DNA of 64,000 bases from Metallyticus violacea (GCA_030762175.1 CM060846.1:235291512-235355511); one strand, 5' to 3'. Numbered from the stretch's first letter, positions 43,546 to 58,425 are shown. Numbers and translations: made by a program. Notes: generated by a model from the sequence alone, not told the origin.

Positions 43546-45234
43546 ATTAAAAATTAAACATTTATTAAAAAGAAAATACATTAGAAAAGAAGCCCAAATA
43601 CATTATGTATTATTTGACTCTTTCAAAAGCCAAAATATGAATAGAAGTTTTAATGGTTACTTTGATGAGGTTTCTTATGGAAAAAATTAATTTAGATCAT
43701 AACTTATGTTGGACATAGTTAATGCCACCAGATATAGTGTTTGGTAGGGTCTAAAAGGTATTCAGAAGTAAGATTATTCTGTCTCTGGATGAATAATTTA
43801 CTATTCTAGAATCGCAAGGGAATATGAAATTGTTGGAAAAAGAATGGGATATCTTGATTATGAGACCTCCGCATCGAAAGAAATCAAGAACAAACTTCTT
43901 TTCAATATGATAGAAATGCAAGTTATTCAATATATTTATAAGAACTATAATCAACAGAAAACAACTCTAGTTTTGAAAAAGAATAAGATGTAGTGAATTA
44001 GCTTAGGACTATCACTTTGCAAACAGCAGCTGTGCTTTTTATAATGACTCAAAGAACAGTTTGAATAATAGCAATATTTGAGATGAAACTTTTTGATTTT
44101 TTATGATAATGAAGAAATATTATAATTGAATTTGTTAATAATATAAAGAAAAGTGTTTGATTCTTGTAATAAAGCATAATCATCAATATATCTTTAGTCA
44201 TAGTCATTGATGAGAAGTATTTGTTCAATTTAAGTAGTATTTTAAATCAAATCATTATCTATATTAAATGTGTAACAATATACCTATTACTTTCTTAAAA
44301 ATGCATTATATGTATACATTAATTTGTATAACAAACCTTTCTGAATCTAATCCTGCATATTTAAATTTTTGTGGAATTGCTTATGAAAAGATGTTAATTT
44401 TTTAAAAAACTGTAAATTATAAAAATGAACTACTATAGCTTAGAACTGTATTATAAGGATTTTGATTATATGGTAATATGTGAATTACAAAAACACATAG
44501 GATAACCAAAAAGATCTCAAAAAATATTAAATACTGCTACAAAATAAAAAACACAATTCCTAAAAAGTTTCACTTTTACATATGTAAACTTTTGAAGAAA
44601 TGGTCTTTAATTACTTGAGACCATCTAAGTTACAAAATCTAGCCAACAACCTGTCCATTAATTGTGACAACAACAAGCAAGGGGGCTACAAAAATGCAAT
44701 CAATTAATTTCCTTTATAACATGCTTATTGCCTGAACACTAGTTGTATGAATTGCATTTAACGAGTTCAATATGCATGACAGTGGTAGAATGCTTCATGA
44801 ATTAGGCTGCATAAGTCTTTTATGTTTGAATAAAAGTCTGATCCAACCAACTCCTCTTTGGCTGGTCTAAATTCCTGTTTCTAGTTGGTTTATATTTTCA
44901 AATGTGTTAGAATACACTAGTATACTCTTTAATGTGCTCCCAATCACTTCTAAAATTTCACTATTATATAATTTGTGTTATCTATCTATACATTTCTTCT
45001 AATATCTTCAATGATTCATTACATATATGAAGAGGAGAATACTTTGGACATCGAGCTTAATTTTAAAATGTTTGCAAACATCCCTAATAAATTAGTTTTT
45101 AAATTTAAATTTAAAATTATATTTCTAATGTTAATAGGCAACAGCATATCAATTTTAATTTTATTTATTTGCGCTAAACATAAAGGTAATATTAATTAAT
45201 ATCATTGTATGATTCAGTTGAACTACACACTTTT
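43546..45234. other. AT-rich intergenic DNA, no gene seen
   Basis: No domain or repeat that I can support. Confidence 0.6.
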
Positions 45235-45665
45235 AATGCTTCACTTACTTTTCATAAATGTATGGAACCGGTTTCGAGAACATTTAGTTCCCATCTTCAG
45301 CCAGGCTAAAGTTCAAATGTTGCATTATTCGTTGAGCTGTGGGAATGTATATTCTGCTCTGGTGGCAGTGTGATAAACTTGTAGTTTATGTTTTCAACCC
45401 CAGCAATGTCGAAGTTCATTATGCTGTCTTTGTATTTGTAGATGTTGATTTTCTCCCAGGTTGCTAATTCCATAGGTCCTTGTATTGATTTTAATAATTT
45501 AGCTTTATTTATTATGTCATGATTTTGTGTCCAAAAATGATATGCTAATGCTGATTTCTCTATTTGCTTGTACTTTATGTTCCTAAAATGTTCCTTTAAC
45601 TGTGTACCTATGTTTCTCTTTGTTTTTCCAATGTATAGGTAATAACTAATGACTTGATTGATTCT
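45235..45665 (-). pseudogene. Penelope-like element fragment, GIY-YIG end (copy A)
   Basis: On the minus strand, from about 45650 downward: YLYIGKTKRNIGTQLKEHFR, NIKYKQIEKSALAYHFWTQN, HDIINKAKLLKSIQ. This is the C-terminal GIY-YIG endonuclease of Penelope-like retroelements (R-T/N-I-x-x-R-L-x-E-H pattern). A stop or frame change occurs upstream. The 3' end carries AACCGGTTTCGAGAAC, a repeat typical of the PLE tail. Only the end of the element is present. Confidence 0.75.
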
Positions 45666-46602
45666 CTAGTTGTATACTGTTCATAACCAAAAACATTTAT
45701 TATTTAAATATTTAGGGTACGTAACTGTTACTTACTGGTGGAATTATCATCTTCAAACACCTAGATGGCATCAACCCCATCTTCAACAACGCAGTTGAAA
45801 AGCACTAAGTTTTGTATGACCAGATGATACTTGCTTCACATTTTACTTCTCTAGCTTGCTTCTTTCTCAAAAAATTTAAAACCTATTTATTCATTTTAAG
45901 AAAACAATATTATCCCTTATAGATCTCTATTTAAAATATCACTCTTATTAAGTTCATTATTAGCCAATATGGTTTCTCTACTATGCAATATTTCTATATG
46001 GGTACAAATACATTTGGCAGAAAATAATCACTTAAGTTAAGCACTTAAGTGCTACATTCAATAAGTGGTCTCTGTTCATGATGGTAGGTGGGTCCTTGCA
46101 GATGGTGCATGCAGTTGAATATATTATGTTAATTTTTTATAGGTGTCCTCCCAAATAGTCATGTTATGTGTTGAGTCTGAACCTTGCTGCTGCTTCCTTT
46201 CTTGCTGCTTGAGAATGTTTCTTGCAGGTACTCTTTATCCATTTTCATGATTTCTCTTTTATTTAATTTTTTTCTTTTGTTCTGTGTTTATATTGTAAGA
46301 ATGATGTAAGTACGTGAAAGGGTGTTTTGGTACATTTTTCTGTATGGTTATCCCCTTTATTGCCAATAATAAAGATATGTTGTTGGTATTTTCTTCATTC
46401 ACAAAATAGCTCAGTTTGCCTGCACAGTATTTTCTCTGAAGCCCTTCAATCTCAATCCCTTAATCTTGATTAGGATATCCACTTCCTCTATTTTATAATA
46501 CAGTTATCAAGAAACCATTCTCTTCCAAGCTCCATTTTGATTATTTTCTAAAATTTTAGTTATCATTTTTCTTCATTAAGGTGTACATAATTTTACTGTA
46601 TA

Positions 46603-46690
<88 letters not shown>
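46603..46690. repeat. Compound microsatellite (ATT)n(ACT)n
   Basis: About 15 ATT units followed by about 14 ACT units. Confidence 0.95.
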
Positions 46691-47639
46691 TATTATTGCT
46701 GTTGTTATTTTTGTTGATATGTAATAAATATCATAAAATATATGCAGGGGCATGTAATATAGCGGGATATAGCAATAACAATGACAGTAGCTTGATGAAT
46801 GACTAAAAAAACTGCTCGCATTTCTACATTCTGTTTAGTGCAAACCTGCAGCATATGAAATATATAATAATTCTTCTGTGGTATAAATACAAACACCATA
46901 TTTTTAAAATTGTTCCTACAGAAATTTGAAGGCAGGTAATGTAAAAGAAATGATAATATTTTTATTTCTTGCTTTCTCTGATGATATTCTGATGGACATT
47001 ATGAAAGTTGATTTTGAAATTTGCAGCTAAAGCTATTAATAAATTATTCAGATTTTTTTTTGAGTCCTATAAGATTCTGATGAAAAATAATCAAGTTATT
47101 TTCATTTTCTGGGACATGTTACTCTTATAATATTCTCGGTTGAAAGATTTTCTCTTAAGTCTCTATGATTTTTACTCTATACCCTAAAAATGACAGTTGC
47201 CTGTCAGTAATAGCTTGAATTCTTCCTTTAATCCTTCAGAATTGAAAGGTTCTTCTTGTCTCTGGAGTTAAGGCGTAGATCATCTATGATAATAAAAGAA
47301 ACCTCTAGCACACAAATTTTAGAGTTCTTGAAAGACTTTAAGGAATAATCCATGGACTGTCATACCAATCAAAAAATTCTGAAACTGAACTCCATATGCC
47401 TATTTTCTTAATAATGAAAGCCACATTTTTCTCAGTTAAATAATTAGAATCTCTATTCTAGCTTTTTTTTTCCTGGCCCATTTAAGTGACAAAATTCTTT
47501 TACCTAGTTTGGTAAATTTGAGGATTAGTTGTTTTTAGTCAGTGGAATTAATAAATAATTAATCACATTATCAATAGGATTGACAATAAATTAAAATTAG
47601 GGTATAAATATTAAGATCATTGTGTAATAGAATCAAACT

Positions 47640-48180
47640 AACACTCTTTTGCTCCACTTACTTGTTTAAATACATAGGACTGGTTTCACAAACACCTTGT
47701 TTGCATTGTCAGCCCATTGTGCACTGGAGGAAAAACTGTTATACTCAATGGATGTGTAATCTGCTCTGGTGGATGTGTAATGAACTTACATTTACATTTT
47801 CATTTTCATCACCAGAAGTGTCGAAGTTCATTTAAATGTCTTTGTACTTGTAAATGTAGATTTTCTCCCATGTTGCTCATTCTGTAGGTCCTTGTACTGA
47901 ATTTAATAATTTTGTTTTATTCAACATGTCATGGTTTCCTGTCCAGAAATGAGATGCGACTACTGATTTCTCCAACTGCTCGTATTTTATGTTTCTGAAA
48001 TGTTCTTTTAACCATGTGCCTTTGTTTCACTTTGTTTTTCAGATTTACATTTTTTCATATTGTGCACAGCTTATTTTTTACCTGATTTTTTATCTTGTAG
48101 AATACTTTCATTAACATTATGAATAAGGAGATTTTTAGCATTCAGTCTGTTTACAGATGCTAACGTGATATTAAAATCTT
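47640..48180 (-). pseudogene. Penelope-like element fragment (copy B)
   Basis: Minus strand: similar residues to copy A around the K-R-N-I-G block (decayed: TKQRHMVKRTFQKHKIRAV), and HFWTGNHDMLNKTKLLNSVQ. The 3' tail contains a GACTGGTTTCACAAACACC counterpart of copy A. It abuts copy C at about 48180 in the opposite direction. Confidence 0.65.
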
Positions 48181-48540
48181 TAATAATATTCTGAAATTTT
48201 AATATCAGGTCAGCACCTGTAAACAGATGAAATGTTAAAAATCTCCTGATTGATAATGTTAATGACAGTATTCCACAAGATGAAAAGCAGGTATTTATAA
48301 AATGAGTTTTGCAGAATGTGAAAAAATATACATTGGAAAAACAAAGAGAAACATAGGCATATGGTTAAAAGAACATTTCAGAAATATAAAATACCAGCAG
48401 TTAGAGAAATCAGCAGTGGCATCTCATTTCTGGACAGAAACCATGACATGCTGAATAAAACAAAATTATTAAAATCGGTGCAAGGAGCTACAGAATTAGC
48501 AACATGGGATAATATATGATAATGGCAGTATAGATTATTT
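48181..48540 (+). pseudogene. Penelope-like element fragment (copy C)
   Basis: Plus strand: AECEKIYIGKTKRNIGIWLK, EHFRNIKYQQLEKSAVASHF. It has the PLE GIY-YIG (YIGKT, EHFRNI) residues well preserved but stops downstream. Copies B and C face each other across a ~20-base core and form an inverted repeat of at least 250 bp. Confidence 0.75.
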
Positions 48541-48641
48541 ATTGAATGTAAATAACTCTGTTTAGTTCTTTGAAACAAATATCATGTGAAATATTATAGC
48601 ATAAACTGTTGTAGCTAATTGTGCATTTAGCACCATAGTGA

Positions 48642-49815
48642 TGTATGAGGGCTATCTATAAAGTAATCTCCATTTTCATGTAGTCCATGAAATAGATGGC
48701 ATAATTGTTCTGTCTTTGCATAACTGTGTAACTTGGCATATAGCACATCAAGCAGTACTAAAGTGAAGGTCAAGCAACCTGCTGAGCTATAGGCATTAAA
48801 AATATGTGCTGCTCTTAAGAATCCTGCCAGTTGTGAGGAGCACTCAGTGATGATTTCTTGTAACCAAAAAATGTTAGGTTGCTGAAAACCATTGCCATCT
48901 TTGTGTAGTTTATGGAGATAATGTAATCAGTGAATGTGGAATAAGAAAATGGTGCCATATTTTTAAAAAATGGGCCAAACAATGTCCATGATGAACAGAA
49001 AAATGGTTGGCCAACTATTGTTACAAAATATCTGGTTCTGAGGGTTTGATGGATTGATTTTTGTTTTGGAGTATGCATTAATACACCAAGCTGCAAGGGC
49101 CTTTTGTGCACAACCTCAAATCCTAACTTTACAGTTTCAGGTTTATAGGTTTAGTGAGCTGTAGAACCTTTCTTACAAGCTTAGGAATTACTTTTTCTAA
49201 AGGTTTGAAGATTAAAGGTTTAGAGAAAAGTGCTGATTCACAATTTCAGGTTCTATAAATCTGCCATGCACTTTTTCAAAAAATGATTACTCATGAATTA
49301 GGCTAATAGAAATTGTGTGTCCATTGGGTGGAAAAACTCCTTTTCCAAGAACACAAGAAACACTGGATGGGATCAATGCTAATTGACCTTGGGTATTATG
49401 ATAAAAATGGTGATGCATTTCTTGATCAGATTGTTATAAGTGAATGTTACATTTATGTCTGGTTTACAAACCCAGAGACAAAAATCAATTAATTAATGGA
49501 ATGGGATCAATCTACAACATCCAAAAAACAAACCAAGAGTTTGCAAATATTTTCTGTCAGGAAACTGATGGCAACTGTCTATTGGGACAGGAGAAGAGCA
49601 TCATTAATGGAGTTCTTTGAATGATGAAATACAACTAATATGGAACATCATCAAAAATAAAATGTTTAAGAGAGCCATTCAAAACAAGCATTGCAGAATG
49701 TAAAGCTATGGAATAGATTTTTTGCATGACAACACAACACTTACTAAACAATATACAGAAACCAAGTTGCAGAAATTCAATTAAAAAGTGTTTGACTAGT
49801 TATAAGTGGTACTTT
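48642..49815 (+). pseudogene. Mariner transposase relic
   Basis: A TIR-like start (GAGGGCTATCTATAAAGTAA, 48648) is followed by transposase pieces in several frames: CVVYGDNVISECGIRKWCHI (the V-Y-G-D-N-x-x-S-x-x-x-V-R-K-W block, about 48893-48955), then SVRKLMATVYWDRRRASLME (the K-V-M-A-T-V-x-W-D-x-x-G block, about 49553-49615) and LLK-like remnants. Many stops. The right end is not fixed. Confidence 0.75.
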
Positions 49816-49889
49816 ATTTGAAGAGATATAATTTTGTCAGAGTGCTGGGAATAATTAATTAATTTTATTGACTATGTGGGGTTAGGTCA

Positions 49890-50010
49890 TGTCAAATGGT
49901 GAAGGGACACAGGTTAATTAAACAAGATGATTTTGCTAGGAATGGCATCCACCTAAACAGAAAGGGGGCAATTAATTTGGACAGCTCCTTTGGAATGCAT
50001 TTTCTTCAGG
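49890..50010 (+). repeat. Short LINE-like fragment (low confidence)
   Basis: Frame reads DDFARNGIHLNRKGAINLDS, similar to a short D-x-x-x-x-x-G-x-H-L-N-x-x-G-K motif that I associate with the N-terminal half of some LINE-like or esterase-bearing elements. Too short to classify. Confidence 0.35.
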
Positions 50011-50891
50011 CCTGCAGTTAAAATTATAACTCCAGTGGTGGACAAACTGTTTGGTGAACTCAATTCCAGCACTTAATATAAGGGATGAACAAAAAGTTGG
50101 GAAAAAACACATCAAACTCTCAAGATGTCAAAACCAGAGATAAGTTGACCATTACATATGCCTGAATATAGTTTCTAAATTTATCATCAAAATGTTCAAT
50201 GATTAAACAACAAACTCAGTAAACTAAAAATACTTCTTTCTGATAGTCTAAGGCAAGTGAAAGAATTTTGCCCAAATGAACATTGGCAAAGAGTGGAAAG
50301 TATACACATGGAAAATTTGTAAGAATTTGCAATAGTTGCTTACTAGTTACCAAGTACTTTAATCATAATGTGAACGGCATATTATAAGAAATGGAATTAA
50401 ATTTATGCCCATTACAAAAGTTAGCAAGTTTAATAAAAAAAAATTGAAATAACTGGTGTTATTCTCCTTCAGTAAGAACAAGTAATAAATATGCATACAG
50501 TCCCTGGAATTAACTTTTTCATCCACAATCTATATTGATGTCCCCACATATTAAAATAATTTCTCCAGTTGCTTGATACTATCTGATGTTCATTCTAGTC
50601 TGCCAAGAAAAGTACTTTTTTCTCCTTCTGGTGAAATATATACCTTGGTCATATACATACTTCATTGTTGAAGTGTGGACTTCATTGTAGATTGTAGATT
50701 CAATAGCATTTATAACATATAACTTACTCCCAACCATATTACACCACCAAAATCATAACTAACTTTTGAAGAGATATGAATAAATATGGATACTAACCAC
50801 TATTATGCAGAGATAATAAGTACAGGTTTTAGTTCATTTTTTAGTCTTTTCCCCCTGCTAAGGCATCACAGGCAGTGGACAATGATGATAC

Positions 50892-50892
<1 letters not shown>

Positions 50893-50985
<93 letters not shown>

Positions 50986-50997
50986 CAACAACAACAA
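50893..50997. repeat. (AAT)n(AAC)n microsatellite
   Basis: About 30 AAT units then six AAC units; produces a false poly-Asn frame. Confidence 0.95.
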
Positions 50998-50999
50998 TA

Positions 51000-53900
51000 G
51001 GCACCTAGATGCCTTTACCAGCATGTATATTACATCTCTATAGTTTGTTATATTTTTTCTGTTAACATTATTTAACTTTGTACAGATTATATCTATACAT
51101 AATTAAACAAAAGTAATACACAAAAATAACAAAAATGCAAATGAAAAACAACCTCAATTTAAAACACTCAAGCAATTCTCTAACTGGAAGCCAGTTAGCA
51201 AACATAACTATAACTGGTAACCAGCTAATTTAGATACAGATACACATTGAAATCCCTCCATCCTGGTCAACTGCCAAACTTAGAAGCCCGGAAGATGCTT
51301 TCCTCTATCCGACCGCTGCCACCATGTAACACTCGCTGCTGCCAAAAGATGTTATCTTGAAGGATGTTATACTTTTTTTTTCAATGAGTGCTACAGTTTA
51401 TTCCCTGGTTGTCTATAGCAGCCTAACACAAGAGAGAATGAATTTGTAGATAGTACTTGTAGTTCGGGGACAAGAACTAAGTCCTGTCCTCCAGGAAAGG
51501 CGAGGTGCTCCGGGCTTCTACTGAATAACTCTGAATTCAAATGTAGAAAAGTATTTATTGAAAAAGCTTAATACAGTGCTCTACCAACAGTCTCCTTGGT
51601 CGTCTCCCATCTCTCTCTCCTACCTTAACAAGCTAGCAGGCTGTTTTATATAATCTAATGTTTAGACAAGTATTTTTATTTACTGCCAATGGTGACCATC
51701 AAGCCACCTGCACTTAATAACTTATCTTATATAAGTAACTTATCTGACATCTAATTAACTGTGCATGTTACTTTTAAGGCAAGCCACACTGATGACCTGA
51801 GATGTTAAAGAGCATCCATAAATAAATAATAAGGCAAGCCTTTCTTTCTATTTAAGTTCATGTTTACATAAGTATTAAAGACATTGTCCAGGAAATCTGT
51901 CTACGCATGTGCAGCCATCTCAGGGGTTGTGCATGCGTCATGTCATCTTAACTAACAATAATATTTTGACAATAGAGGAAGTTCTTGTGGTTCTACTATA
52001 CAGCATGCTCCAATTACATTATTATCATACTGGGTATATTACAGTTTCACATTCACACTCCCATAACATTCTCATTGCACTCTCAATTCTGATTAGAATG
52101 CAAAATATAAATGTTTGTTCTGTAATATAGGAATTTAAATTGCAGATCATTTAAATGCACATTAGGTATCCAGGAACAGTCAGTGCAGGGTTTAAATGGC
52201 CATCAGTCAATGGGTTAAATATATAATACAGTGGTTTCGATATGATGTTGGTTTTTAAATTTAAATTTCATTAAATCCTTGGTTAATACATTTAGATTAG
52301 GTACAAAGTAGAAATCTGTAAGCATGCAGAAAAGCAGCAAATTTACATAAATTTTTAAGTGGGTTTTGAGGTTTGAAATGGCCTTGATAAATTCAAGTTC
52401 TGGATATACTTTATTATTAAATGTGTTGCACGTGCAATAAATGTAGAAGTGAAATCTGTAATCCATCTATATCAATTTATACAATGATAATTATTTTAAA
52501 AACTAATCTAGCTATATTGAAGTAAAAGCAGCTGTAAGTTGACATTATGAATTTCATGAACATGCAAAACTTTACTTGCACCAAGCTTATTTTCTTTTTA
52601 TAGTACTGAATCATAAAGCAAAACAGATGACAATTACAACATATGGATATACCTAAGGCATTCTCAAAAATCCGGTAAAATCTTTCATGGACAGGACGAA
52701 CTCAAGATTGTGCTGCTTCTCATTTCAGTAAATTAATAGTTTTATCATACCTGCATACCCATCTTTGTATCACACAATTTTTTCCAATCATAAAATGTGA
52801 AGAATCTCCTATATAGATGCTGATTTTCCAGCCCACAATAAGCTGTTATCAGATTCATTCACTTCAGTAAAATGTAATAGTGCACTTGTTCCAATTTCCA
52901 CAACTTGGCACAATTTCAGGTAACTATTATGTATGCTATGCTGTAACATATGCTACATCATGAATGAACAACAAAATAACCATAGCTCTTAAAGGAGCTG
53001 ACAACAGTAGCTATAAGCCTAATACAACATTGCTGCTACAAAATCACTAATATATGTATATTGATTTGGCATGTCTTCGATTGAAAATAATCTATATTAC
53101 CATATTGAAATTTTTTTATTTTTCAAATGCTAGAGATAATATTTATTTTAGCATACAGATATAAGTTTCTGTTTTAACAACTGCATTTATATGATTTTGC
53201 TTGTTGCAGTATGCATAATTTTGCTTTAATGTAGAACCCAGTGTATAACATAAACTGAAATTCATTTTAATTTTTTCCCAGTAAAACAATCAAGTGAGTC
53301 ATTTGTCTGATTTTTGCACTAAAACTTTAACAGCTTATGGTAGTATTTGTAATGTGGGAGAGCATAAATTGTTTAATATATGACATATATGAAAATATAA
53401 ACATTGCTGCAGTGCAGTATATTGAATTGAATGGAATGAATGGTGCAAATGAGTCTATTAAGCTAATTGTCATTTGACTTTTAAACAAAGTGGCCAAGTC
53501 ATGATTGGAATATGCATTCTCTGCTTTTGCATTTATTTCAGAGTAATAAGCTGCTCTGACCAATTTTGCATAAGCAATACAACCAAACAGCTGTGCTATC
53601 TCCTTTATTGCAAAGTAATTTATAGTGTAGTTCATGGCCAATTGAATAAGCAGAGCAAGGAAGTGTAATTTTTGCCTAGCTACTGGAAATTAATCCTTAG
53701 AAATTTCCATTTATATCTCATAGTTTTCTGCCTCTATTTACCAGCCTGGAATTGCCAAAGAAATATTTTGCAACAATTATCATTCAGCAGTCTGAACATC
53801 TAATTTACCAGTAAAAAACATTGTAGTTAATAAATAAAAGACTATTCTGTTATGGTTTGTTTTATAACTGTCTATTGTGAAAACTTTCTTAGCTCAACAT

Positions 53901-56900
53901 GTAGGGGTAGAGGTGCTAGTTAATATACAATTTCAAGTGCTTTTATAGAGGTACAAGCTTAAAGTTTCCATCCTATAAGCAGCACAGTTCTTAATAGATA
54001 CTTGAGTAAGGCTTACATTTGATATACTGTTAAGAACCTGGAACAGTAATTCAATTTTGATAATGTTAAACAGCTTACAAAATGATTTACATAATTTATT
54101 GTTTAGTTTAAGATCTAATGTCATTATTCATGTCTGTTGCTAGTGAACATTTTGGCAAGTTGCTTTATATTTCATTGCTTTTTGTAATCTACAACATTCT
54201 GAATCTTTATGAAGTAGCACCTAATTTTATTGCATTTATGTGTAACCCATACCAAGTACTATATGGTCAAGACAATAAATTAAATGATTGAAAATTGAAT
54301 GAGGCTTATCATACCTTCATACACTTGACCAGGCAGAATTTAATCTGGTGATGTTACTTTTATTGCTCACTAGGACCAATGCACAATCAAAACATACCAT
54401 GGTGATGGCCATTAGTTAGTCAAAAATTAAATTTTGCAACCTTAATTAGAAATTACTGTGTAAATCTTAAAGAAAAACATACAAAAAAAAACCAACAAAG
54501 AAATGATTCAATAATTGCCCTGACAATTCCAACATTAAGTATGTTGTGATCAAACTTAATCTGGCAAGTGGATCCAGTACATTTGCAGCAAGCAGCAGTG
54601 TTCATATAAGTTAACAACATATTTTCCTTACATCCACGTCAATGTATTGAATTGCGTATGTATGAGTCATGTGTGAAATAGTATATACTTCCTTAATTTG
54701 TATGTTAGCATTATATCTAATTTATTACATCGCTACTTTAAAATTTCCTCTTTTAAATCTGTAACCAAAATTAGGCCTTTGCAATGTAAATGCTATCTGG
54801 TGGACGGAATTTTAATTTTGTAAAATATAACCTTCAATATAAGTGTACTTTAAATAAAATTACATATATTGTTATTTGTTGGACATAGTAGTGCATCGGT
54901 ATTGGGAATTTTATTTAATTACATTTTTGCACCCTTCATTATATAGGAAAAGAGTATACATTTTTAGGTAGTGTACAAGCTATGTACAAAAATAGCATCA
55001 CATTTTACCTCATCTATCCTTCCGTATTTCCTGTCTGCTTAGAATAGGGCAAATAGAATGAGTTACTGTCAGATTTTAAAAATGAATATTCTGATGCGTC
55101 ATAAAATGGATGCACAGAATAAGAACTTTTAATCATGACTGTGAGTGCTTGACAAAGATATCTCCAATATATTACTTTCTTTCTTTCTCGGAGAAACTAC
55201 AAGTAAAACAAGAGAAATTAAAAAATCACACAATAATAAACACACCTAGTAAATCCCGGTGCAGACGATATACCTGCATTACCGATCTCACGTGGTTGCA
55301 TTATCGATTCCCGAAGATCTTCAGTGGTTGCCGCTAAGAAATGCTCAAAAACTGGCGCTCGATGCAGTCACCGGTTTTTATCGTTCAGTTTCATGTCTGT
55401 AGAAAAGCTGTAATCTAATGCGCCCAGTTCGCGTAGTCTGCTATCATTGCTGGCTAAATTAGTGAGATGTGCAACTCGACGGTTTGGAAATTGTTCCCAG
55501 TAAAGCCTCTAAACCACAGGACCAGACCCTAAGCTCAGTATGTCAAATGCAGTCCCCCAACTCATTCCGTTGATAATGTTCCATATCTGTATCGTAGAAG
55601 TGAACAAACTAAATTTCTACTTAATGGTAAATCGATACTGAGGACAAATAAGTCATTATTTGCCTGGAAATACATATAACATTGAGCGCATGGAGTAAAC
55701 AAATGAGGAGGAAGCAAGATATAATATCGAATTCAAGTATACACACTGAATGCAAGCCTGACACTAAACTGAAGGAGTAATCAAATTGGGTGGAAGGGTG
55801 ATGCAGAGCTGAAAGAATAAACAAACTACGGGGAAGCATTAATGATATAACACCTTGTTGCAAAGAAACGAAACATCGCAGACCATGGGTTCCTTAACAA
55901 AGCATGCTTCAAATAATGTTATCTATCTTATCTCAAACTTTAGCGGTCTAATTTTGGGACACCTGATATTTGCGGCTATTCCTAAAGTGTAAAACAGTGT
56001 TTTAAATTCGTAAAAAATATTTTTACCGTCTGTATTTTGTATGCGTCTTAAATAACCTGTTTTTAGGGCAATTAAATGTACATGATAGCAGCAGAGATTT
56101 GATAACTGCGGACTTTTAAACTTTGGGCGAGGAAAACAATTCATATGATGTGCTGGAAGAATATGCTAACGCCGCATTTTACACTTATCCTTATTTACGC
56201 GTTGGAATTTAAAGCAAACAATTTACTGTTACTTTTATTTTTAAAGTTAATAATTATTAAAAATTAGCACAAAATACCAATATAATTGTAGAAAAAATAC
56301 GTTATGTTATATTTAACGTTAAAATATTTGGGTCTTATGTGTGTGTGGCAAACATTTACAAAAATCACCTGAGTACCAAAGCTGTAATAGCATCTAATAA
56401 AACTTGTTTTTAAAAGTGTATTACTTTTTATAAACGCATATATTAATAGCACAAATCCACATTTGATTTCTTAGAATCCGCACTACACGTAACTAAATGT
56501 TAAAAACAGCACTTAATGAAACCAATTTATTTTCACACCTTTACAATTAAAAGAATGTTATATACTAAATAATGGCATTAAAAATAAACTCGAATTATAT
56601 AATTTAGGTACATTTTATATTTTACTCTTAATTGAAAATTTAATATTAATGCTAATTACGTGGGGAGGTAAAACATAAACAATGATTCAGGGAAAAGAAC
56701 TTAATAATTTTAAATGTGAATACTGAAGTTTAATCACTGTTTGCAATTTAAAAGCTGTCATGCGCTTACTTAAAGCACAAAAATATATAATTTCCATTTA
56801 AAATGTTCTTTGTTGTTTAAAAGTTAACCAGATCTGTTATAGTTATTTTAACATAATACATTGGCATTGCTTTTATTGGCTTATCGTAAAAAATCACAAC

Positions 56901-58330
56901 GAACACTGAATTGCTGGTTTGTACATTTATGTGTCTATACCGGTTTCTTGTGTTGTACACAGTACACGCAGGCTTTGTTTGAAATTGAAGACATTTTGGC
57001 TGATAATTTACGCAATGTTAGATATTTTGTTCCATTTGTTTTTACGCAAAGAACTGCGTGGTAAATTAGTATTTTATTTTTACGGATAACTTGAGACTTG
57101 AAACTTTATTCTGTCCATCTCATTTTACGGGTAAGTCAAGAATTTATGAATACCATGCACTAAACACAGGAAACTTGTTAGCATTTTTACACGCTGAAAT
57201 GCAAGCAACAGCTAACTTTAGCCTAAACTATCTAAATTATCATGCTTGTTATAACTCAATATAAAATCAAATGTGTATGAATTATTAAATGACGTTATAT
57301 ACAAGGTGGCTTGACAGGAACCTATTCTGTTGCTTTCTTATTCGTTTTACATGTTATTCCATTTACAAAAATACTGTTACTTGAACTGCCTAGCATCTTC
57401 AATCAAATCTAGAATAATTCAATTGTATTACCTTTAATTTTAAGGCAGTTATAGAACTTTTTGAAGCTAAATAAGGATTTAATTATGAAATGTTCACTTT
57501 TTACACTTGCATCTCTTGTACCGACTCTGAGGTATCTGGTCCATCGTCTATTTTATAATTTTTTCACCTATTTCTTTGGACTACACCTTTTTGTAGTACT
57601 TTTACATTTGGTGGTAAGAGAAGGAGACAAGGAACCAATTTTTTCTATAACCTTTTACATGTAAATAAACAATGATTAATGTAATGATATCATATCTGCA
57701 TAATACCGTAGTATTTCATGATATCAGCTTAGAGAAAATTTTCCTTTGCTGTGATGAAGCAAATTTACTTACTCTTGAGCTTAAGTTTTGGATTTCTAAA
57801 AATCTAAGTCCTTGAATTGCTAAGCACAGATACTACAAGATTTATTCAGTCCATCAGAACCGTGCGTTTTAAGAAATTTCATCTAGGTAGGATTCGACTT
57901 GCAATTAGCATAACTCCAAATAAAATTTAGAAAAAAGTACATCAATATTCATGGTTATAGGTGTATTAGATGTATGCTAAAATCTCTACACATTTATTTA
58001 TCTTTGTAAATAGACTTTAAATCAGTAGCTCTTAAAAAAAGTGATAATATACAATATCAATTGATTGCACACGAATATTACTTACATTTCTATATCTCGA
58101 GGAAATCCAAACAAAAAAAACAGCATCATTTTTTCCTCATACTTTTGGTAATAAAATACGTCATAGGCATTTCCGTCCCTATAAGTATTCATTGCTCTTA
58201 ACTGAGAAATCTAAATATCTACACCTAAATCTGCATTCTGTCAAACAGGTGACACGAAAAAATCCAGTCCGTACAATTGGGAGCGCCAGTGTGCCTAGTT
58301 GCCACTTTCAAAGCCGACTTTCTAGTGCTA
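51000..58330. other. AT-rich intergenic DNA, no gene seen apart from the short repeat at 51786
   Basis: I see no protein domain, RNA or array. CpG-containing sequence rises slightly at about 55240-55560 and 51270-51360, but no frame there is convincing. Confidence 0.55.
51786..51838 (-). repeat. Dispersed repeat, copy 3 (short)
   Basis: The complement carries TTATTTATGGATGCTCTTTA and ACATCTCAGGTCATCAGTGT, matching the first 45 bases of copies 1 and 2. Confidence 0.6.
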
Positions 58331-58334
58331 GTAT

Positions 58335-58425
58335 ATTACCCTTACAACGCGAGAAGACATCGCTGGAGCTCATTCCCGAGCAACAGCGGAAAGAGCCGAA
58401 CTTCTCGTTCCCGAACGGGAGATTG
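58335..58425 (+). repeat. Short repeat, inverted partner of 59445-59532
   Basis: CCCTTACA-CGCGAGA-ACA-CGCTGGAGCTCA, followed by CCCGAGC-ACAGCGGA, matches the complement of 59445-59532. The pair is about 1.1 kb apart. GC content is high here against the surroundings. Confidence 0.75.

Noticed and set aside
50786..51043. Poly-Asn protein
   Set aside because: AAT microsatellite.
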